Assembly (NCBI GenBank): GCA_025455885.1 | Contig: JALOLR010000008.1 | Coordinates: 238,011 to 302,010 of the forward strand | Length of the DNA stretch: 64,000 nucleotides | Direction of reading: 5' to 3' | DNA from: Acidimicrobiales bacterium | GTDB lineage: Bacteria; Actinomycetota; Acidimicrobiia; Acidimicrobiales; Acidimicrobilacustridaceae | Shown here: in pieces, positions 1 through 9,153 of the stretch | How positions within the stretch are numbered: the first letter of the stretch is position 1 | Layout: each line of letters begins with the position of its first letter | Notes under the pieces: model-generated | The model's database searches: none | The model's input: only the letters and a program-made list of their open reading frames with translations | What the model was told of the DNA's origin: nothing | Made by a program: the position numbers and the translations under genes

Positions 1-1113
1 CCCGAGCACCCAGACCAGCTGGAAGCGAGTCTCGAACCGGGCGAACGACCGGCCCCGGTTGGCGTCGGGGGCGTCGCGCTGGACGATGGAGTCGAAGGCC
101 TGCTTCGCCGAGCTCCCCGTGGCCCCCACCACCATCGAGAGGATCGCCGCGCCGGGCAGGCCCCCCACCATCGCCGTCAGCGCACCTCCGACCGCCGTCA
201 CGACGAGGGCCCCCACGAGGATGCGCTCCTCGCTCAGCAGCCGGCGCAGACGGGGAGCCACCACTGCGCCGACGAAGAACCCGAGCTGCGCGGTGGCCGC
301 CACCACACCGAGCTGCCACAGCGGCGCGCCCGCGTTCTTGAACGCGAACGCCAGCATGAACGACAGGAAGCCGACGATGCCGCGGATCACCGCCATCGAC
401 GTGCCGGCGAGGAAGATGCCGGCGCTGCGCAGCTCTTCGCGCTCCGCCTCCCCCTCGGGCTCGACGGCCACCTGCGTGGGCGGGAGCTTCAGGGCGAGAC
501 CCGTCGCCACCGCGAAGACGATGGCGGCCAGGCCGAGGGCCCACTGCGCCCCCCCGAGGGCCAGCAGGATCCCGCCGGGCACGACCGCCACCACGACGGC
601 CAGCGCCGACAGGACGGTCAGCTTCGAGTTGGCCTCGACCAGCTCGGTGTCGTTGCGCACGGTCCCCGGCACCACGGCGCTCTTGGAGATCGTGTACACC
701 TTCGCCAGCACCAGCATCCCGAAGGCCTCGGGGTAGAAGAGCAGGCTGTCGAGGTGCAGCACCACCAGCACGCACAGCACCGCCCGCATTCCCATCGACC
801 CGACGATGATCCAGCGTCGGCCCCCCCTGATCCGGTCGAGGGCCGGCCCGATGAGCGGCGCGGCCACCGCGAACGGGGCGATCGTCAACACCAGGTAGAG
901 GGCGACGCGCCACCGGGCGGAGTCGAAGTCCAGCGAGAAGAAGACCGTCCCGGCCAGCCCCATGGCGAACAGGGCGTCACCGGCCACCCCCGCGGCGTGG
1001 GCCCGCGCCAGGCGGGAGAACGCCGACGGCGACCACGGCTTTCGAGGATCCCGTTCGGTCGACGCGCCGAACCCCGGCCGCAGCGGGGACGGGGGGGAAC
1101 TCACCCGGCCCAT
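1..1113 (-). CDS. MFS transporter, C-terminus cut off by window edge
   Basis: The minus frame is open from an ATG at 1113 to the window edge (371 codons, no stop seen). After a polar N-terminus of about 45 residues come repeated hydrophobic segments typical of a major facilitator permease, including TMs around LVLTIAPFAVAAPLIGP and a basic loop with DRIRGGRR, which resembles the MFS motif-A loop between TM2 and TM3. Substrate unknown. It begins 39 nt after the regX3 stop on the same strand, so it may be the last gene of the phosphate operon. That context does not make it a phosphate carrier. Only the family assignment is firm. Confidence 0.75.
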   Translation of the reverse strand, partial: MGRVSSPPSPLRPGFGASTERDPRKPWSPSAFSRLARAHAAGVAGDALFAMGLAGTVFFSLDFDSARWRVALYLVLTIAPFAVAAPLIGPALDRIRGGRRWIIVGSMGMRAVLCVLVVLHLDSLLFYPEAFGMLVLAKVYTISKSAVVPGTVRNDTELVEANSKLTVLSALAVVVAVVPGGILLALGGAQWALGLAAIVFAVATGLALKLPPTQVAVEPEGEAEREELRSAGIFLAGTSMAVIRGIVGFLSFMLAFAFKNAGAPLWQLGVVAATAQLGFFVGAVVAPRLRRLLSEERILVGALVVTAVGGALTAMVGGLPGAAILSMVVGATGSSAKQAFDSIVQRDAPDANRGRSFARFETRFQLVWVLG

Positions 1114-1152
1114 GCTAGGAGGGGCGCCGGGCCCCGCGACCGAGGCCCGCGG

Positions 1153-1869
1153 TCAGCCCCGGGGGGCGTCGTACTTGTACCCGAGGCCCCGGATCGTGAC
1201 GATCCGGGAGGGGGCGGCAGGGTCGGGCTCGACCTTGGCCCGGAGGCGCTTGACGTGGACGTCGAGCGTCTTGGTGTCGCCCACGTAGTCGCTGCCCCAC
1301 ACGCGGTCGATGAGCGTGTCCCGGGTGAGGACCCGCCCGGCGTTCTCGAGGAGGATGGCCAGGAGCTCGAACTCCTTCAACGGGAGCCGCACCTCCTCGC
1401 CGCGGATCACCACCTCGTGGCGCTCGTGGTCGAGGCTCACGTCGCCGACCGACACCACGTCACCGGTACCGACGGCCACCACTGCCGGGACCGGCTCGGG
1501 CGAGTGGCGCCGCAACGCCGCCCGCATCCGGGCGACCAGCTCGCGCAGGCGGTACGGCTTGGTGACGTAGTCGTCGGCGCCGACCTCCAGGCCCACCACG
1601 GTGTCGATCTCGGCCCCCTTGGCGGTGACCATGATGATCGGCACGCTCGACCGCAGCCGCAGCTCCCGACACACGTCGAGCCCGGACAACTTCGGGAGCA
1701 TCACGTCGAGCAGGACGAGGTCGGGCTGGACGTCGTCGAAGATGTCGAGCGCCTCCGCGCCGTCACGGGCGATGCTCACCTCGAAGCCCTCCCTGACGAG
1801 CCCGACGGTGAGGGCGTCGACGAAGGAGTCCTCGTCCTCGACGACGAGAACGGACGGCATGCTGGTCAT
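1153..1869 (-). CDS. regX3: OmpR-family response regulator RegX3/PhoP type
   Basis: A 238-residue two-domain regulator. The receiver domain (residues about 5-120) has the acidic pair E11/D12, phospho-acceptor D55 in LLDVMLP, T82 and K104 in the TKP motif. The winged-helix DNA-binding domain (about 140-235) ends with the RGLGYKY wing. The start at 1869 overlaps the sensor-kinase stop by 4 nt (ATGA), so translation is coupled. Position after pst, phoU and a SenX3-like kinase makes it the phosphate-response regulator. In actinobacteria this family binds GTTCACC direct repeats, and such a box lies in front of pstS here. Operon autoregulation is inferred. Confidence 0.93.
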   Translation of the reverse strand: MTSMPSVLVVEDEDSFVDALTVGLVREGFEVSIARDGAEALDIFDDVQPDLVLLDVMLPKLSGLDVCRELRLRSSVPIIMVTAKGAEIDTVVGLEVGADDYVTKPYRLRELVARMRAALRRHSPEPVPAVVAVGTGDVVSVGDVSLDHERHEVVIRGEEVRLPLKEFELLAILLENAGRVLTRDTLIDRVWGSDYVGDTKTLDVHVKRLRAKVEPDPAAPSRIVTIRGLGYKYDAPRG

Positions 1870-3146
1870 CGGACGAGCTCCTCATGGGACGACGGGACGG
1901 CCACGGTCGCGGTGGCCGGGACGCGCAGTGTGAAGACGGACCCCTCGCCGAGGCGGGATTCCACCTCGACCGTGCCGTGGTGGTTGACCGCCACGTGCCG
2001 GACGATCGCCAGACCCAGGCCCGTGCCGCCGGTCTCGCGGCTGCGGCCCTGGTCGACGCGGTAGAAGCGCTCGAAGATGCGCTCGAGGTCGCGCGCGGGG
2101 ATGCCGATTCCGTGGTCGGCGACGGTGAGCGACACACGACCGTCCTCGCCGAGCTCGGCTCCCACCTCGACCGTCGAACCGGGGTCGGAGTACTTCACGG
2201 CGTTGTCGAGCAGGTTGCTGACCGCCGAGGTGAGCTGGCGGGCGTCGCCCGGGACCTCGATGGCGTGGTCGACGCCGCTGACGTCGATCGAGATGCCGGC
2301 CTGCTCGGCGGCGGGATGGATGCGGCTGACCGCCTCTCCGATGATGCCGTCGAGGGCCACCGAGTCGGGATGGTCGACCGAGGAGGTCTCGATGCGCGAC
2401 AGGTCGAGCAGGTCGTCGATGGTTCGTCCGACGCGCAGCGACTCGGACTGGATGCGCCCGGCGAGGCGTGACGCCACCGCCGGATCGTCCTCGCCGAGCA
2501 GCGTCTCGGCGAGGAGGCCGATGGCACCCACCGGCGTCTTGAGCTCGTGGCTGATGTTGGCGACGAAGTCGCGCCGGACCGCCTCGAGGCGGCGGTGCTC
2601 GGTGATGTCGTCGATCACCGCGACGGCGGCGTTGCCCCCCGTGGCGGTGATCGGCGCCACCTCCACGACGAGCACCCGGCGGGGCGGGCCGTAGAGCTCG
2701 AGCTCTCGCCGGTCGGGGAGACCACCGAGGGCGCTCGTCACCAGCTCCCCGACGGCCGCCTCGACGAGCGCATCGGCGTGGCGGGCCCGGGCGAAGGTCT
2801 CGGCGGCGGCGTTGCGGTGCACCACCGCGCCGGTGGCGTCGATGATCAGCACGCCCTGGGGGAGACCGTCGAGGGCGTCCTCGAGCAGGTGGCGCATCGA
2901 GCGCACAGCGGTCAGCTCGTCGGCGCAGTCGGCGACCGTACGCTCGAACGTGGCCAGCCCGGCGGCCACCGGGTCGGGCCCCTCGTCGAGCGTGAGGCCC
3001 GCTCGCTCGACCGACTCGATGATCGTCTCGGTGATGCGCCGGCGCTCCGCGGCCCGCGCCCACAGACCGGCCGCGACACCGACCGCGACGATGAGGGCGA
3101 CGACGACGACGAGCTGGACCTGCACCACCGCCAGCGTCGGGGTCAC
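1866..3146 (-). CDS. senX3: SenX3/PhoR-type sensor histidine kinase
   Basis: A 426-residue membrane kinase. It has one N-terminal transmembrane segment (about 8-30), a cytoplasmic PAS-like region (about 92-185), a HisKA box with the phospho-accepting H200 in SHELKTP, and a HATPase domain with the N box NLLDNAVKYS and the glycine boxes GIGIP and GGTGLGLAIV. There is no large extracellular loop, so it probably reads phosphate status through the Pst complex and PhoU rather than sensing phosphate itself, as known for SenX3/PhoR. The GTG start at 3146 overlaps the phoU stop by 4 nt. Confidence 0.92.
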   Translation of the reverse strand: MTPTLAVVQVQLVVVVALIVAVGVAAGLWARAAERRRITETIIESVERAGLTLDEGPDPVAAGLATFERTVADCADELTAVRSMRHLLEDALDGLPQGVLIIDATGAVVHRNAAAETFARARHADALVEAAVGELVTSALGGLPDRRELELYGPPRRVLVVEVAPITATGGNAAVAVIDDITEHRRLEAVRRDFVANISHELKTPVGAIGLLAETLLGEDDPAVASRLAGRIQSESLRVGRTIDDLLDLSRIETSSVDHPDSVALDGIIGEAVSRIHPAAEQAGISIDVSGVDHAIEVPGDARQLTSAVSNLLDNAVKYSDPGSTVEVGAELGEDGRVSLTVADHGIGIPARDLERIFERFYRVDQGRSRETGGTGLGLAIVRHVAVNHHGTVEVESRLGEGSVFTLRVPATATVAVPSSHEELVR

Positions 3147-3928
3147 CCGTCGGCCCCGGGCTCCAGCAATCGGCGGATCTCGTACTCGTCGTCCTCGAGC
3201 TTCATGGCCGCCCGGGCCTCGAGGCGCGCCGCCCCGCTGCGCTCGGGGAGCCAGCCGGTGACCATGTACTCCACCCGTTGGCCGGTGTTCACGGCGTGGT
3301 CGCCGATGCGCTCGTAGTAGCGGCCGATGAGCGCCAGCTGCACGGCCTGTTGCAGGTCGAGGGTGGCCACCGCGTGCGACTGGAAGATGGCCTCGATGTA
3401 GTCGTTGTGCAGCCCGTCGAGGGTGTCGTCGATGTCGTCGAGGGCGGCGGCGAGCGCGTCGTCACGCTCGACGTACGCGTCGATGGCGAGCTTGTAGAGC
3501 CGGGCGGCCTCCTCGGCCATCCGCTCGATCAGGCCTCGCACCCTCGGGTCGAGCGAGGCGCCGTAGATGCGCCGTGCCCCCTTGGCGACGTTGACCATGA
3601 GGTCGGCCGACCGCTCGATCTCGGCCGTGAGCCAGAGGGCGGTGACGATGCTGCGCAGGTCGGTGGCCATGGGCTGTTGGAGGGCGAGCACGTGGTAGCA
3701 CTCCTCCTCGATCTTCAGCGTCAACGAGTCGACCTCGTCGTCGGCCTCGATCAACCGCTGCGCGGCGTGCATGTCGTTGGTCAGCAACGCCTCGGTGCCC
3801 CGGGGGATGAACTCACCGAGCATGGCGGCCAGCCGGACGATGCCATCACGAATCTGGTCGAGCTCGCTGTGGAACGACTTGCGCTGCTCGGGCACGGTGT
3901 CTCCTGGTGGCCCGTCGGTCGGTGACAT
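3143..3928 (-). CDS. phoU: PhoU phosphate signalling protein
   Basis: A 261-residue all-helical protein beginning [10 protein letters not shown]. It has two PhoU repeats. Each carries the family metal-binding type signature of acidic residues next to ERIGDHAVN and ERSADLMVNVAKG. PhoU links the Pst transporter to the SenX3-like kinase and represses the Pho regulon when phosphate is plentiful. The start at 3928 was chosen because it forms a TGATG junction with the stop of the upstream PhoU-like gene. The frame remains open further upstream, but that part is only an overlap with the preceding gene. Confidence 0.92.
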   Translation of the reverse strand: MSPTDGPPGDTVPEQRKSFHSELDQIRDGIVRLAAMLGEFIPRGTEALLTNDMHAAQRLIEADDEVDSLTLKIEEECYHVLALQQPMATDLRSIVTALWLTAEIERSADLMVNVAKGARRIYGASLDPRVRGLIERMAEEAARLYKLAIDAYVERDDALAAALDDIDDTLDGLHNDYIEAIFQSHAVATLDLQQAVQLALIGRYYERIGDHAVNTGQRVEYMVTGWLPERSGAARLEARAAMKLEDDEYEIRRLLEPGADG

Positions 3929-4617
3929 CAACGGACCTCGGCGGCGAGGTGGGCTGGGTCCCCGGTGATCAGGTAGCGGACCCGGGCACCGAGGATGGCC
4001 GAGTGGTCGATGATGCGATCGAGAGCTTGGCCGACCACCATCGTACGCAGGGCGGCCGACACGGCGTCGGGCCGGTCGTTGGCCAGGAGCGCAGCCACCA
4101 GCCCGTCGACGAGCTCGGCCCTCACCGCCGAGGAGGCGACCGAGGCGGCCCGCTCGGCGTCGAGGGTGGACCACGCCTGGAGCGCCTCGCGGTAGAGCGC
4201 CACCGCGTCGTCGGCGAGGGTGCACAAGGTGGCGAAGGCCTCGGGGACCGAACGCAGCTCGTCGTGGTGGGGGGCCTGCTTGACGACCCGGAGGCACAGG
4301 TCGCCGATGCGCTCGAACTCGGCGATGACGCGCAGCACCGAGACGATGAGGCGCAGGTCGGCGGCCACCGGGGCCTCCCGGCGCAACAGCTCGTAGCACC
4401 GCTCGGTGAGCGACACGTTCATGGCGTCGATGCGGTCGTCGGCGGCGAGCGCCCGCTCGGCGAGCGCCGTGTCGCCGGTGACGAGGACCTCGCGCATGAG
4501 CTGGAGGTTCTCGTCGACGACGATGCCCATCATCTCGGCCTGGAGCGAGAGCTGCTCCAGCTCCGCCCCGTACTGCAGGCGGAGGGGCGTGCCGTCAGCC
4601 GAATCGGCCGGTGACAT
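3928..4617 (-). CDS. Second PhoU-domain protein
   Basis: A 229-residue helical protein with a clear PhoU fold signature ([13 protein letters not shown] in the first half; [11 protein letters not shown] in the second). The second repeat is degenerate relative to the canonical ERIGDHxxN motif. It lies directly upstream of, and is coupled to, the full-length PhoU gene. Its own start overlaps the end of pstB by 23 nt. Two PhoU proteins in one pst operon suggest a division of labour, for example transporter control versus kinase control, or a PhoU heterodimer. That role is inferred. Confidence 0.85.
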   Translation of the reverse strand: MSPADSADGTPLRLQYGAELEQLSLQAEMMGIVVDENLQLMREVLVTGDTALAERALAADDRIDAMNVSLTERCYELLRREAPVAADLRLIVSVLRVIAEFERIGDLCLRVVKQAPHHDELRSVPEAFATLCTLADDAVALYREALQAWSTLDAERAASVASSAVRAELVDGLVAALLANDRPDAVSAALRTMVVGQALDRIIDHSAILGARVRYLITGDPAHLAAEVR

Positions 4618-5467
4618 AGTTCTCCGTGCGCTCGTCGGCCGGGGCCGAGAAGATCTTGTCGGTGAAGTCGTACTCGACGAGCAGTCCGGTGCGGGTGTCG
4701 CTCTCGGGGTTCACCTCGGTGGTGAAGAACGCCGTGCGATCGCTCACCCGGGCGGCCTGTTGCATGTTGTGGGTCACGATGATGATCGTGTACTCCGACT
4801 TGATCTCCTGCATCAGGTCCTCGATGCGGGCGGTGGCGATGGGGTCGAGCGCCGAGCACGGCTCGTCCATCAGCACCACCTCCGGGTCCACGGCGATGGC
4901 CCGGGCGATGCAGAGACGCTGCTGCTGCCCGCCCGAGAGGCCCATGGCCGACTTCTTCAGCCGGTCCTTCACCTCGTCCCACAGCGCCGCGCCCCGCAGC
5001 GCCTTCTCGACGACGTCGTCGAGGTCCTTCTTGACGCCGTTCAGACGGGGACCGAAGGCGACGTTGTCGAAGATCGACTTGGGGAACGGGTTCGGCTTCT
5101 GGAAGACCATCCCGATGCGCTTGCGCACCTCGACCGGGTCGACGCGGCTGTCGTAGAGGTCGACGCCGTGGTACATCACCCGTCCCTCGACGCGGGCGCC
5201 CTCGATGAGGTCGTTCATGCGGTCGAAGCAGCGCAGCACGGTGGACTTGCCGCAGCCCGACGGCCCGATGAACGCCGTGATCTCATGACGGTGGACCTGC
5301 ACGTCGACGTCGCGCACCGCCCGGAACGGCCCGTAGTACACGTTGAGACCCTCGACGTCGAAGACGACCTCGGGTTCGCCGCTGCGTTCCTGACGAGGGG
5401 CGGCCACGGCGCGGGCCACGGTGGCGGCACCACCGGCGGGAGGTGCGGTCGGGGCATCGGCAGACAT
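4595..5467 (-). CDS. pstB: Phosphate ABC transporter ATPase PstB
   Basis: A 290-residue ABC ATPase that powers PstCA-mediated phosphate import at the inner face of the membrane. The Walker [11 protein letters not shown]-loop FQKPNPFP (a PstB hallmark), signature LSGGQQQRL, Walker [12 protein letters not shown] and H-loop THNMQQA are all present. About 30 extra Ala/Pro-rich residues precede the ABC core. The start at 5467 is preceded by GGAGAG at a suitable distance. The open frame extends upstream, but that part is antisense-like low-complexity translation within pstA. Confidence 0.96.
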   Translation of the reverse strand: MSADAPTAPPAGGAATVARAVAAPRQERSGEPEVVFDVEGLNVYYGPFRAVRDVDVQVHRHEITAFIGPSGCGKSTVLRCFDRMNDLIEGARVEGRVMYHGVDLYDSRVDPVEVRKRIGMVFQKPNPFPKSIFDNVAFGPRLNGVKKDLDDVVEKALRGAALWDEVKDRLKKSAMGLSGGQQQRLCIARAIAVDPEVVLMDEPCSALDPIATARIEDLMQEIKSEYTIIIVTHNMQQAARVSDRTAFFTTEVNPESDTRTGLLVEYDFTDKIFSAPADERTENYVTGRFG

Positions 5468-5511
5468 CGTGGGGCTCTCTCCGGGTAGGGGGGGATCGAG
5501 GGTCGACACGG

Positions 5512-6423
5512 TCAGGCGGCGTGGCGCCGGGCCACGCGGGCGGACACGACTCGGGCGGCGATCGTGAAGATGAACACGATGACCACCAGGGTGAGCGCCG
5601 ACGCCCACGCCCGGTCGATGGCGGGCTGGAAGGGGGACTGCGCGTTGGTGAAGATCTGCACCGAGAGCGCGGTGGTGGCGCCGCCGAACACGTCGAGGTT
5701 CACGGCGCGGGCGGCCCCGATGGTGAACAGCAGCGGGGCGGTCTCGCCGGCGGCGCGGGCGACGGCCAACATGGCCCCCGAGACGATCCCGCCGAACGCC
5801 GCGGGCAGCACGACGGTCATGATGGTGCGCCACTTCCGGTTGCCGAGGGCGTAGCTACCGTGGCGCAGCTCCTCGGGGACCAGCCGCAGCATCTCCTCGG
5901 TCGAGCGGATCACGATCGGCAGCATCAGGCAGCCCAGCGCCAGCGCGCCGCCGAAGGCCGAGAGGCCGAAGGTGAGGGTCCACACGGTGTAGACGAACAG
6001 GCCCATCACGATGGACGGCACGCCGGTCATCACGTCGGACATGAAGCGGATGATGCTGGCCATCCGGCCCTTGCCGCCGTACTCGTTGAGGTAGATCGCG
6101 CCGAGGATGCCGAGCGGCACCGACATGAGCGTGGCCAGGCCGGTGATCACGAGCGTGCCCACGATGGCCGGCGCCATGCCCCCGCCGGCCTCGCGGGTCC
6201 GGGCCTGGATGTCCTCGGTGAACCACGCCCAGTCGATGACCCCGATGCCCTTCGCCACGACGTAGTAGATGACGAAGGCGAGGGGGATGACGGCCACCAC
6301 CAGCGAACCGGCCATCCAGACGCTGGCCACCCGGTTCTTGACGCTGCGCGAACGCGACGTGGTCGCCTCGAGCAGGAGCCGATCGCTCTCCTGGCGAAGT
6401 TCGGGCGAGTCGAGACCGGCCAC
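5512..6423 (-). CDS. pstA: Phosphate ABC transporter permease PstA
   Basis: A 303-residue inner-membrane permease with about six hydrophobic helices and the EAA-type cytoplasmic loop ([20 protein letters not shown]). The PstA-typical segment [12 protein letters not shown] appears here as [13 protein letters not shown]. It pairs with PstC to form the phosphate channel. The GTG start at 6423 lies one base past the pstC stop, so the two are translationally linked. There are 44 nt before pstB. Confidence 0.95.
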   Translation of the reverse strand: MAGLDSPELRQESDRLLLEATTSRSRSVKNRVASVWMAGSLVVAVIPLAFVIYYVVAKGIGVIDWAWFTEDIQARTREAGGGMAPAIVGTLVITGLATLMSVPLGILGAIYLNEYGGKGRMASIIRFMSDVMTGVPSIVMGLFVYTVWTLTFGLSAFGGALALGCLMLPIVIRSTEEMLRLVPEELRHGSYALGNRKWRTIMTVVLPAAFGGIVSGAMLAVARAAGETAPLLFTIGAARAVNLDVFGGATTALSVQIFTNAQSPFQPAIDRAWASALTLVVIVFIFTIAARVVSARVARRHAA

Positions 6424-6424
6424 C

Positions 6425-7435
6425 TCAGGCTCCTGACAGCTTCTTGTCGAACCGCCCGACGATGCCGCGAGCGGTCACGTTCACGATGATGGTCACGCCG
6501 AACAGCACGACGCCGAGCCCGATGAGGGCGGCACGATGGATCCCCCCGGCCTCGCCGAACTGGTTGGCGATGACCGCGGCCATGGCGTCACCCGGGGCGA
6601 AGAGGTCGGCGGTGATCTGGGCGTTGGAACCGATGACCAGGGCCACGGCGATGGTCTCACCCATCGCCCGGCCCAACCCGAGCATGACCGACCCGACGAT
6701 GCCGCCCTGGCTCCACGGGAGTACGGCGGAGCGGATCATCTCCCAGCGGGTGGCGCCCATCCCGTAGGCCGCCTCGCGCTGGGCGCTCGGGACGGTCGCG
6801 ATGACCTCGCGTGACAGCGACGTGATGATGGGGGTGATCATGACGGCCAGGATGATCCCGGCGGTCATGAAGGCCCGTCCACTCGAGGTGGGACCGAAGA
6901 TCGTGCCGAGCACCGGCCAGCCCTCGACCGCGCCCCCGATGGCCTCGTAGACGCCCTTCACGTTGGGGGCGAAGACCAGGATCCCCCACAGCCCGTAGAC
7001 CACCGACGGGATGGCGGCGAGCAGGTCCATGACGTACACGACGACCTTCTTGAGCCGTTGCGGGGCGGCTTCGTTCGTGTACAGCGCGATGCCCAGGCTC
7101 ACGGGCACGGAGATCACCAAGGCGAGGAACGACACCAGGACCGTGCCGTAGATGAAGGCCAGCGCCCCGAACTTGCCCTCGGCGGGGATCCAGTCGTTGG
7201 TGGTGACGAACGAGATGCCCTGCTGCTCGAACGCCGGCCAGGCCTCCCGGGTGGTGGAGACCGCGATGAGGGCCAGGATGGCGAGGACCAGGAGGCCCGC
7301 CGCCAGCGCCACTCCCCGGAAGACCTGGTCGCCGATGTTGACGCGACCGGCGGCGATCAGTTCCGCCCCCGACCCCTCGGTGGGGTCGAGGACGGCAACC
7401 GATCCGGGGGATGGATCCTCGGGGAGTGGCGCCAT
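6425..7435 (-). CDS. pstC: Phosphate ABC transporter permease PstC
   Basis: A 336-residue permease, the partner of PstA. It has an acidic, Pro-rich N-terminal tail of about 35 residues, then TM helices and the conserved stretch LLAAIPSVVYGLWG, the coupling loop YGMGATRWEMIRSAVLP and LGRAMGETIAV. Each of these is typical of PstC. It begins 12 nt after the pstS stop. No strong Shine-Dalgarno is visible, so it probably depends on coupling with pstS translation. Confidence 0.95.
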   Translation of the reverse strand: MAPLPEDPSPGSVAVLDPTEGSGAELIAAGRVNIGDQVFRGVALAAGLLVLAILALIAVSTTREAWPAFEQQGISFVTTNDWIPAEGKFGALAFIYGTVLVSFLALVISVPVSLGIALYTNEAAPQRLKKVVVYVMDLLAAIPSVVYGLWGILVFAPNVKGVYEAIGGAVEGWPVLGTIFGPTSSGRAFMTAGIILAVMITPIITSLSREVIATVPSAQREAAYGMGATRWEMIRSAVLPWSQGGIVGSVMLGLGRAMGETIAVALVIGSNAQITADLFAPGDAMAAVIANQFGEAGGIHRAALIGLGVVLFGVTIIVNVTARGIVGRFDKKLSGA

Positions 7436-7447
7436 GGGTGACGCTGG

Positions 7448-8548
7448 CTAACCGACCGTGATCTGGTCGATCTGGGCGAGGGCCTTGGACTGGAGGCCCT
7501 CCGGCAGGTTGGCGAAGTCCACCGAGTTGGCGAGCTGCTCACCCTCGGTCAGCACGAACGTGAGCCAGCCCTTCAGGTTCTCGACCGTCGTCTCGTCGGA
7601 GTAGGTCACGAAGGTGAGGATGTAGGTCGGTGCCGTGATCGGGTACGACTCGGCGCCCGGGGCGTTGAGAGGGTTGTAGGTGAGATTCTCCTCGACGGTC
7701 ACGCCGTCGAGCGCCGCGGTGGCCCCTTCGAGGCTGGCCGGCACGAACTCGCCTTCGGCATTCTCGATGGCCGCGAAGGTGAGGCCCAGTGCGTTGGCGT
7801 CGGAGTAGTCGACGTAGCCGATCGCACCGGCGGTGTCCTTCACCAGCTGGGCGACGCCGGCGTTGCCGTTGGCGGCCTGGGCCGAGGGCCAGGCCACGGT
7901 GTCACCGGAGGCAATGGTGAAGACGTCGGGTGCGGCCGTCGCCAGGAACTTGGAGAAGTTCGACGTCGTGCCGGAGCCGTCGGAGCGGACCACGACCGTG
8001 ATGGCGGTGGACGGGAGGGTGACGCCCTCGTTGTCAGCGGCGATCTCCGGGGCGTCCCAGGAGGTGATCTGGCCCATGAAGATGCCGGCCAGGGTGGACT
8101 GCGAGAGGTTGATCTCCTCCACGCCGCTCAGGTTGTACGACACCGTGATCGGCGCCGCGACCGTCGGGAAGTAGAGCCAGGGCTTGCCGTTCAGGGCGAG
8201 GTCCTCGTCGTCCTTCACCAGGCTGTCGGAGCCGGCCCAGATGGAGATCCCTGCGGCGAGGTCCTTCTTGCCCTGGCCCGAGCCGCCACCGGGGTACGTC
8301 ACGACCAGCGGGGACACGTTCTCGAACTCGGCGATGACCTCTTCGTAGAAGGCCTTGGGGAACGTGGCGCCCGTGCCGGGAAGGTCGCCGGAGAGTGCAC
8401 CGAAGTCGATCTCGGACGAACCTCCGGTCGCGGCGGTGGTGTCGGACGAGCTGGATTCGTCGTCGCTCCCGCAGGCGGCGGCGACGAGGCCGACGCTGGC
8501 CAGGAGGGCGACGAGCCACACGAGGTGGCGACGCGGGGTGGTACGCAA
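7448..8548 (-). CDS. pstS: Phosphate-binding lipoprotein PstS
   Basis: A 366-residue extracytoplasmic phosphate receptor. The signal peptide ends in a lipobox (LVAAAC) with C26 as the lipidated residue, followed by a Ser/Asp/Thr-rich linker. The mature protein has PstS features: GATFPKAFYEEVI near the N-terminus, YPGGGSGQGKKDL, and VVRSDGSGTTSNFSKFL, which contributes the phosphate-binding Ser/Arg/Asp set. The start is TTG, with GAGGAGAG upstream. It is the first gene of the pst operon and lies about 85 nt downstream of a PHO box. Confidence 0.95.
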   Translation of the reverse strand: MRTTPRRHLVWLVALLASVGLVAAACGSDDESSSSDTTAATGGSSEIDFGALSGDLPGTGATFPKAFYEEVIAEFENVSPLVVTYPGGGSGQGKKDLAAGISIWAGSDSLVKDDEDLALNGKPWLYFPTVAAPITVSYNLSGVEEINLSQSTLAGIFMGQITSWDAPEIAADNEGVTLPSTAITVVVRSDGSGTTSNFSKFLATAAPDVFTIASGDTVAWPSAQAANGNAGVAQLVKDTAGAIGYVDYSDANALGLTFAAIENAEGEFVPASLEGATAALDGVTVEENLTYNPLNAPGAESYPITAPTYILTFVTYSDETTVENLKGWLTFVLTEGEQLANSVDFANLPEGLQSKALAQIDQITVG

Positions 8549-8631
8549 GAGTGGACTCTCCTCGAGAGGGGGAAACGGGCGCGGGAACGGACTCCCGCGT
8601 CGGGGACCGTAGGGAGCCAGTGTGGCGAGCG

Positions 8632-8671
8632 AACGTAAACCGGGTGAACGAGAGATGAACCGGCCCTGAAC
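8632..8671 (-). promoter_or_regulatory. PHO box (RegX3/PhoP operator) before pstS
   Basis: On the minus strand three heptamers, GTTCAGG (8671-8665), GTTCATC (8660-8654) and GTTCACC (8649-8643), repeat with an exact 11-nt period. A weak fourth unit follows. This is the layout of actinobacterial PHO boxes made of 11-nt direct-repeat units with a GTTCACC core. A small hairpin (GCGGGA stem, 8581-8598) lies in the leader between the box and the TTG start of pstS. Binding by the RegX3 encoded at 1153 is inferred. Confidence 0.8.
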
Positions 8672-8698
8672 ACTCGCGCAACAGGACGCGCCGGCGAC

Positions 8699-9148
8699 CT
8701 AGCCCGGATCGCCCGACGCGAAGCGCAGGAAGGCGTCGAGCACCTCGGCGTCGTGGTCGTAGGTGAGTCGCCGGCGGGCGCCGTCGAGCGGGCACCAGTC
8801 CATCTCGTCGACCTCGTCGTTGGCGGTGAACGTGCCCGCCGCCACGGTCATCTCCCAGTAGCGGACCTGCTTGTGGCGGCCCTTGGCGTCCCGATACGTG
8901 ACGGTGGGCAGCTCACGGCCGAGCACGCACTCGAGGCCGGTCTCCTCGCGGACCTCGCGCAACGCCGCCTGCTCGTCGGTCTCTCCGGGGTCGAGCTTGC
9001 CCTTCGGGAACGTCCAGTCGCGGTACTTGGGTCGATGCACGAGGACGACCTCGGGCCCCGCGGCGGCGACCCGCCACACGACACCCCCGGCGGCGCGCAC
9101 CTCGGGCTCGCCGCCCGCCGGGCCCGGTGACCGGCCGCCCGCCGACAT
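8699..9148 (-). CDS. Nudix hydrolase (MutT-like)
   Basis: About 149 residues from the ATG at 9148. It carries a complete Nudix box, G-x5-E-x7-REVREET-GL, starting at GKLDPGE, which coordinates Mg2+ for cleavage of nucleoside diphosphates linked to another moiety. It begins 5 nt after the stop of the CYTH-CHAD gene in the ppk operon. Related Nudix enzymes hydrolyse diadenosine or inositol polyphosphates, and some shorten polyphosphate, so a role in polyP or stress-nucleotide turnover fits the context. The substrate is not proven. An upstream in-frame start at 9199 would overlap the CYTH-CHAD gene and is less likely. Confidence 0.88.
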   Translation of the reverse strand: MSAGGRSPGPAGGEPEVRAAGGVVWRVAAAGPEVVLVHRPKYRDWTFPKGKLDPGETDEQAALREVREETGLECVLGRELPTVTYRDAKGRHKQVRYWEMTVAAGTFTANDEVDEMDWCPLDGARRRLTYDHDAEVLDAFLRFASGDPG

Positions 9149-9153
9149 CGCGT

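Noticed and set aside
754..2064. Plus-strand frame over MFS/regX3
   Set aside because: It is His/Arg/Gly-rich, antisense to recognisable MFS, regX3 and senX3 genes.
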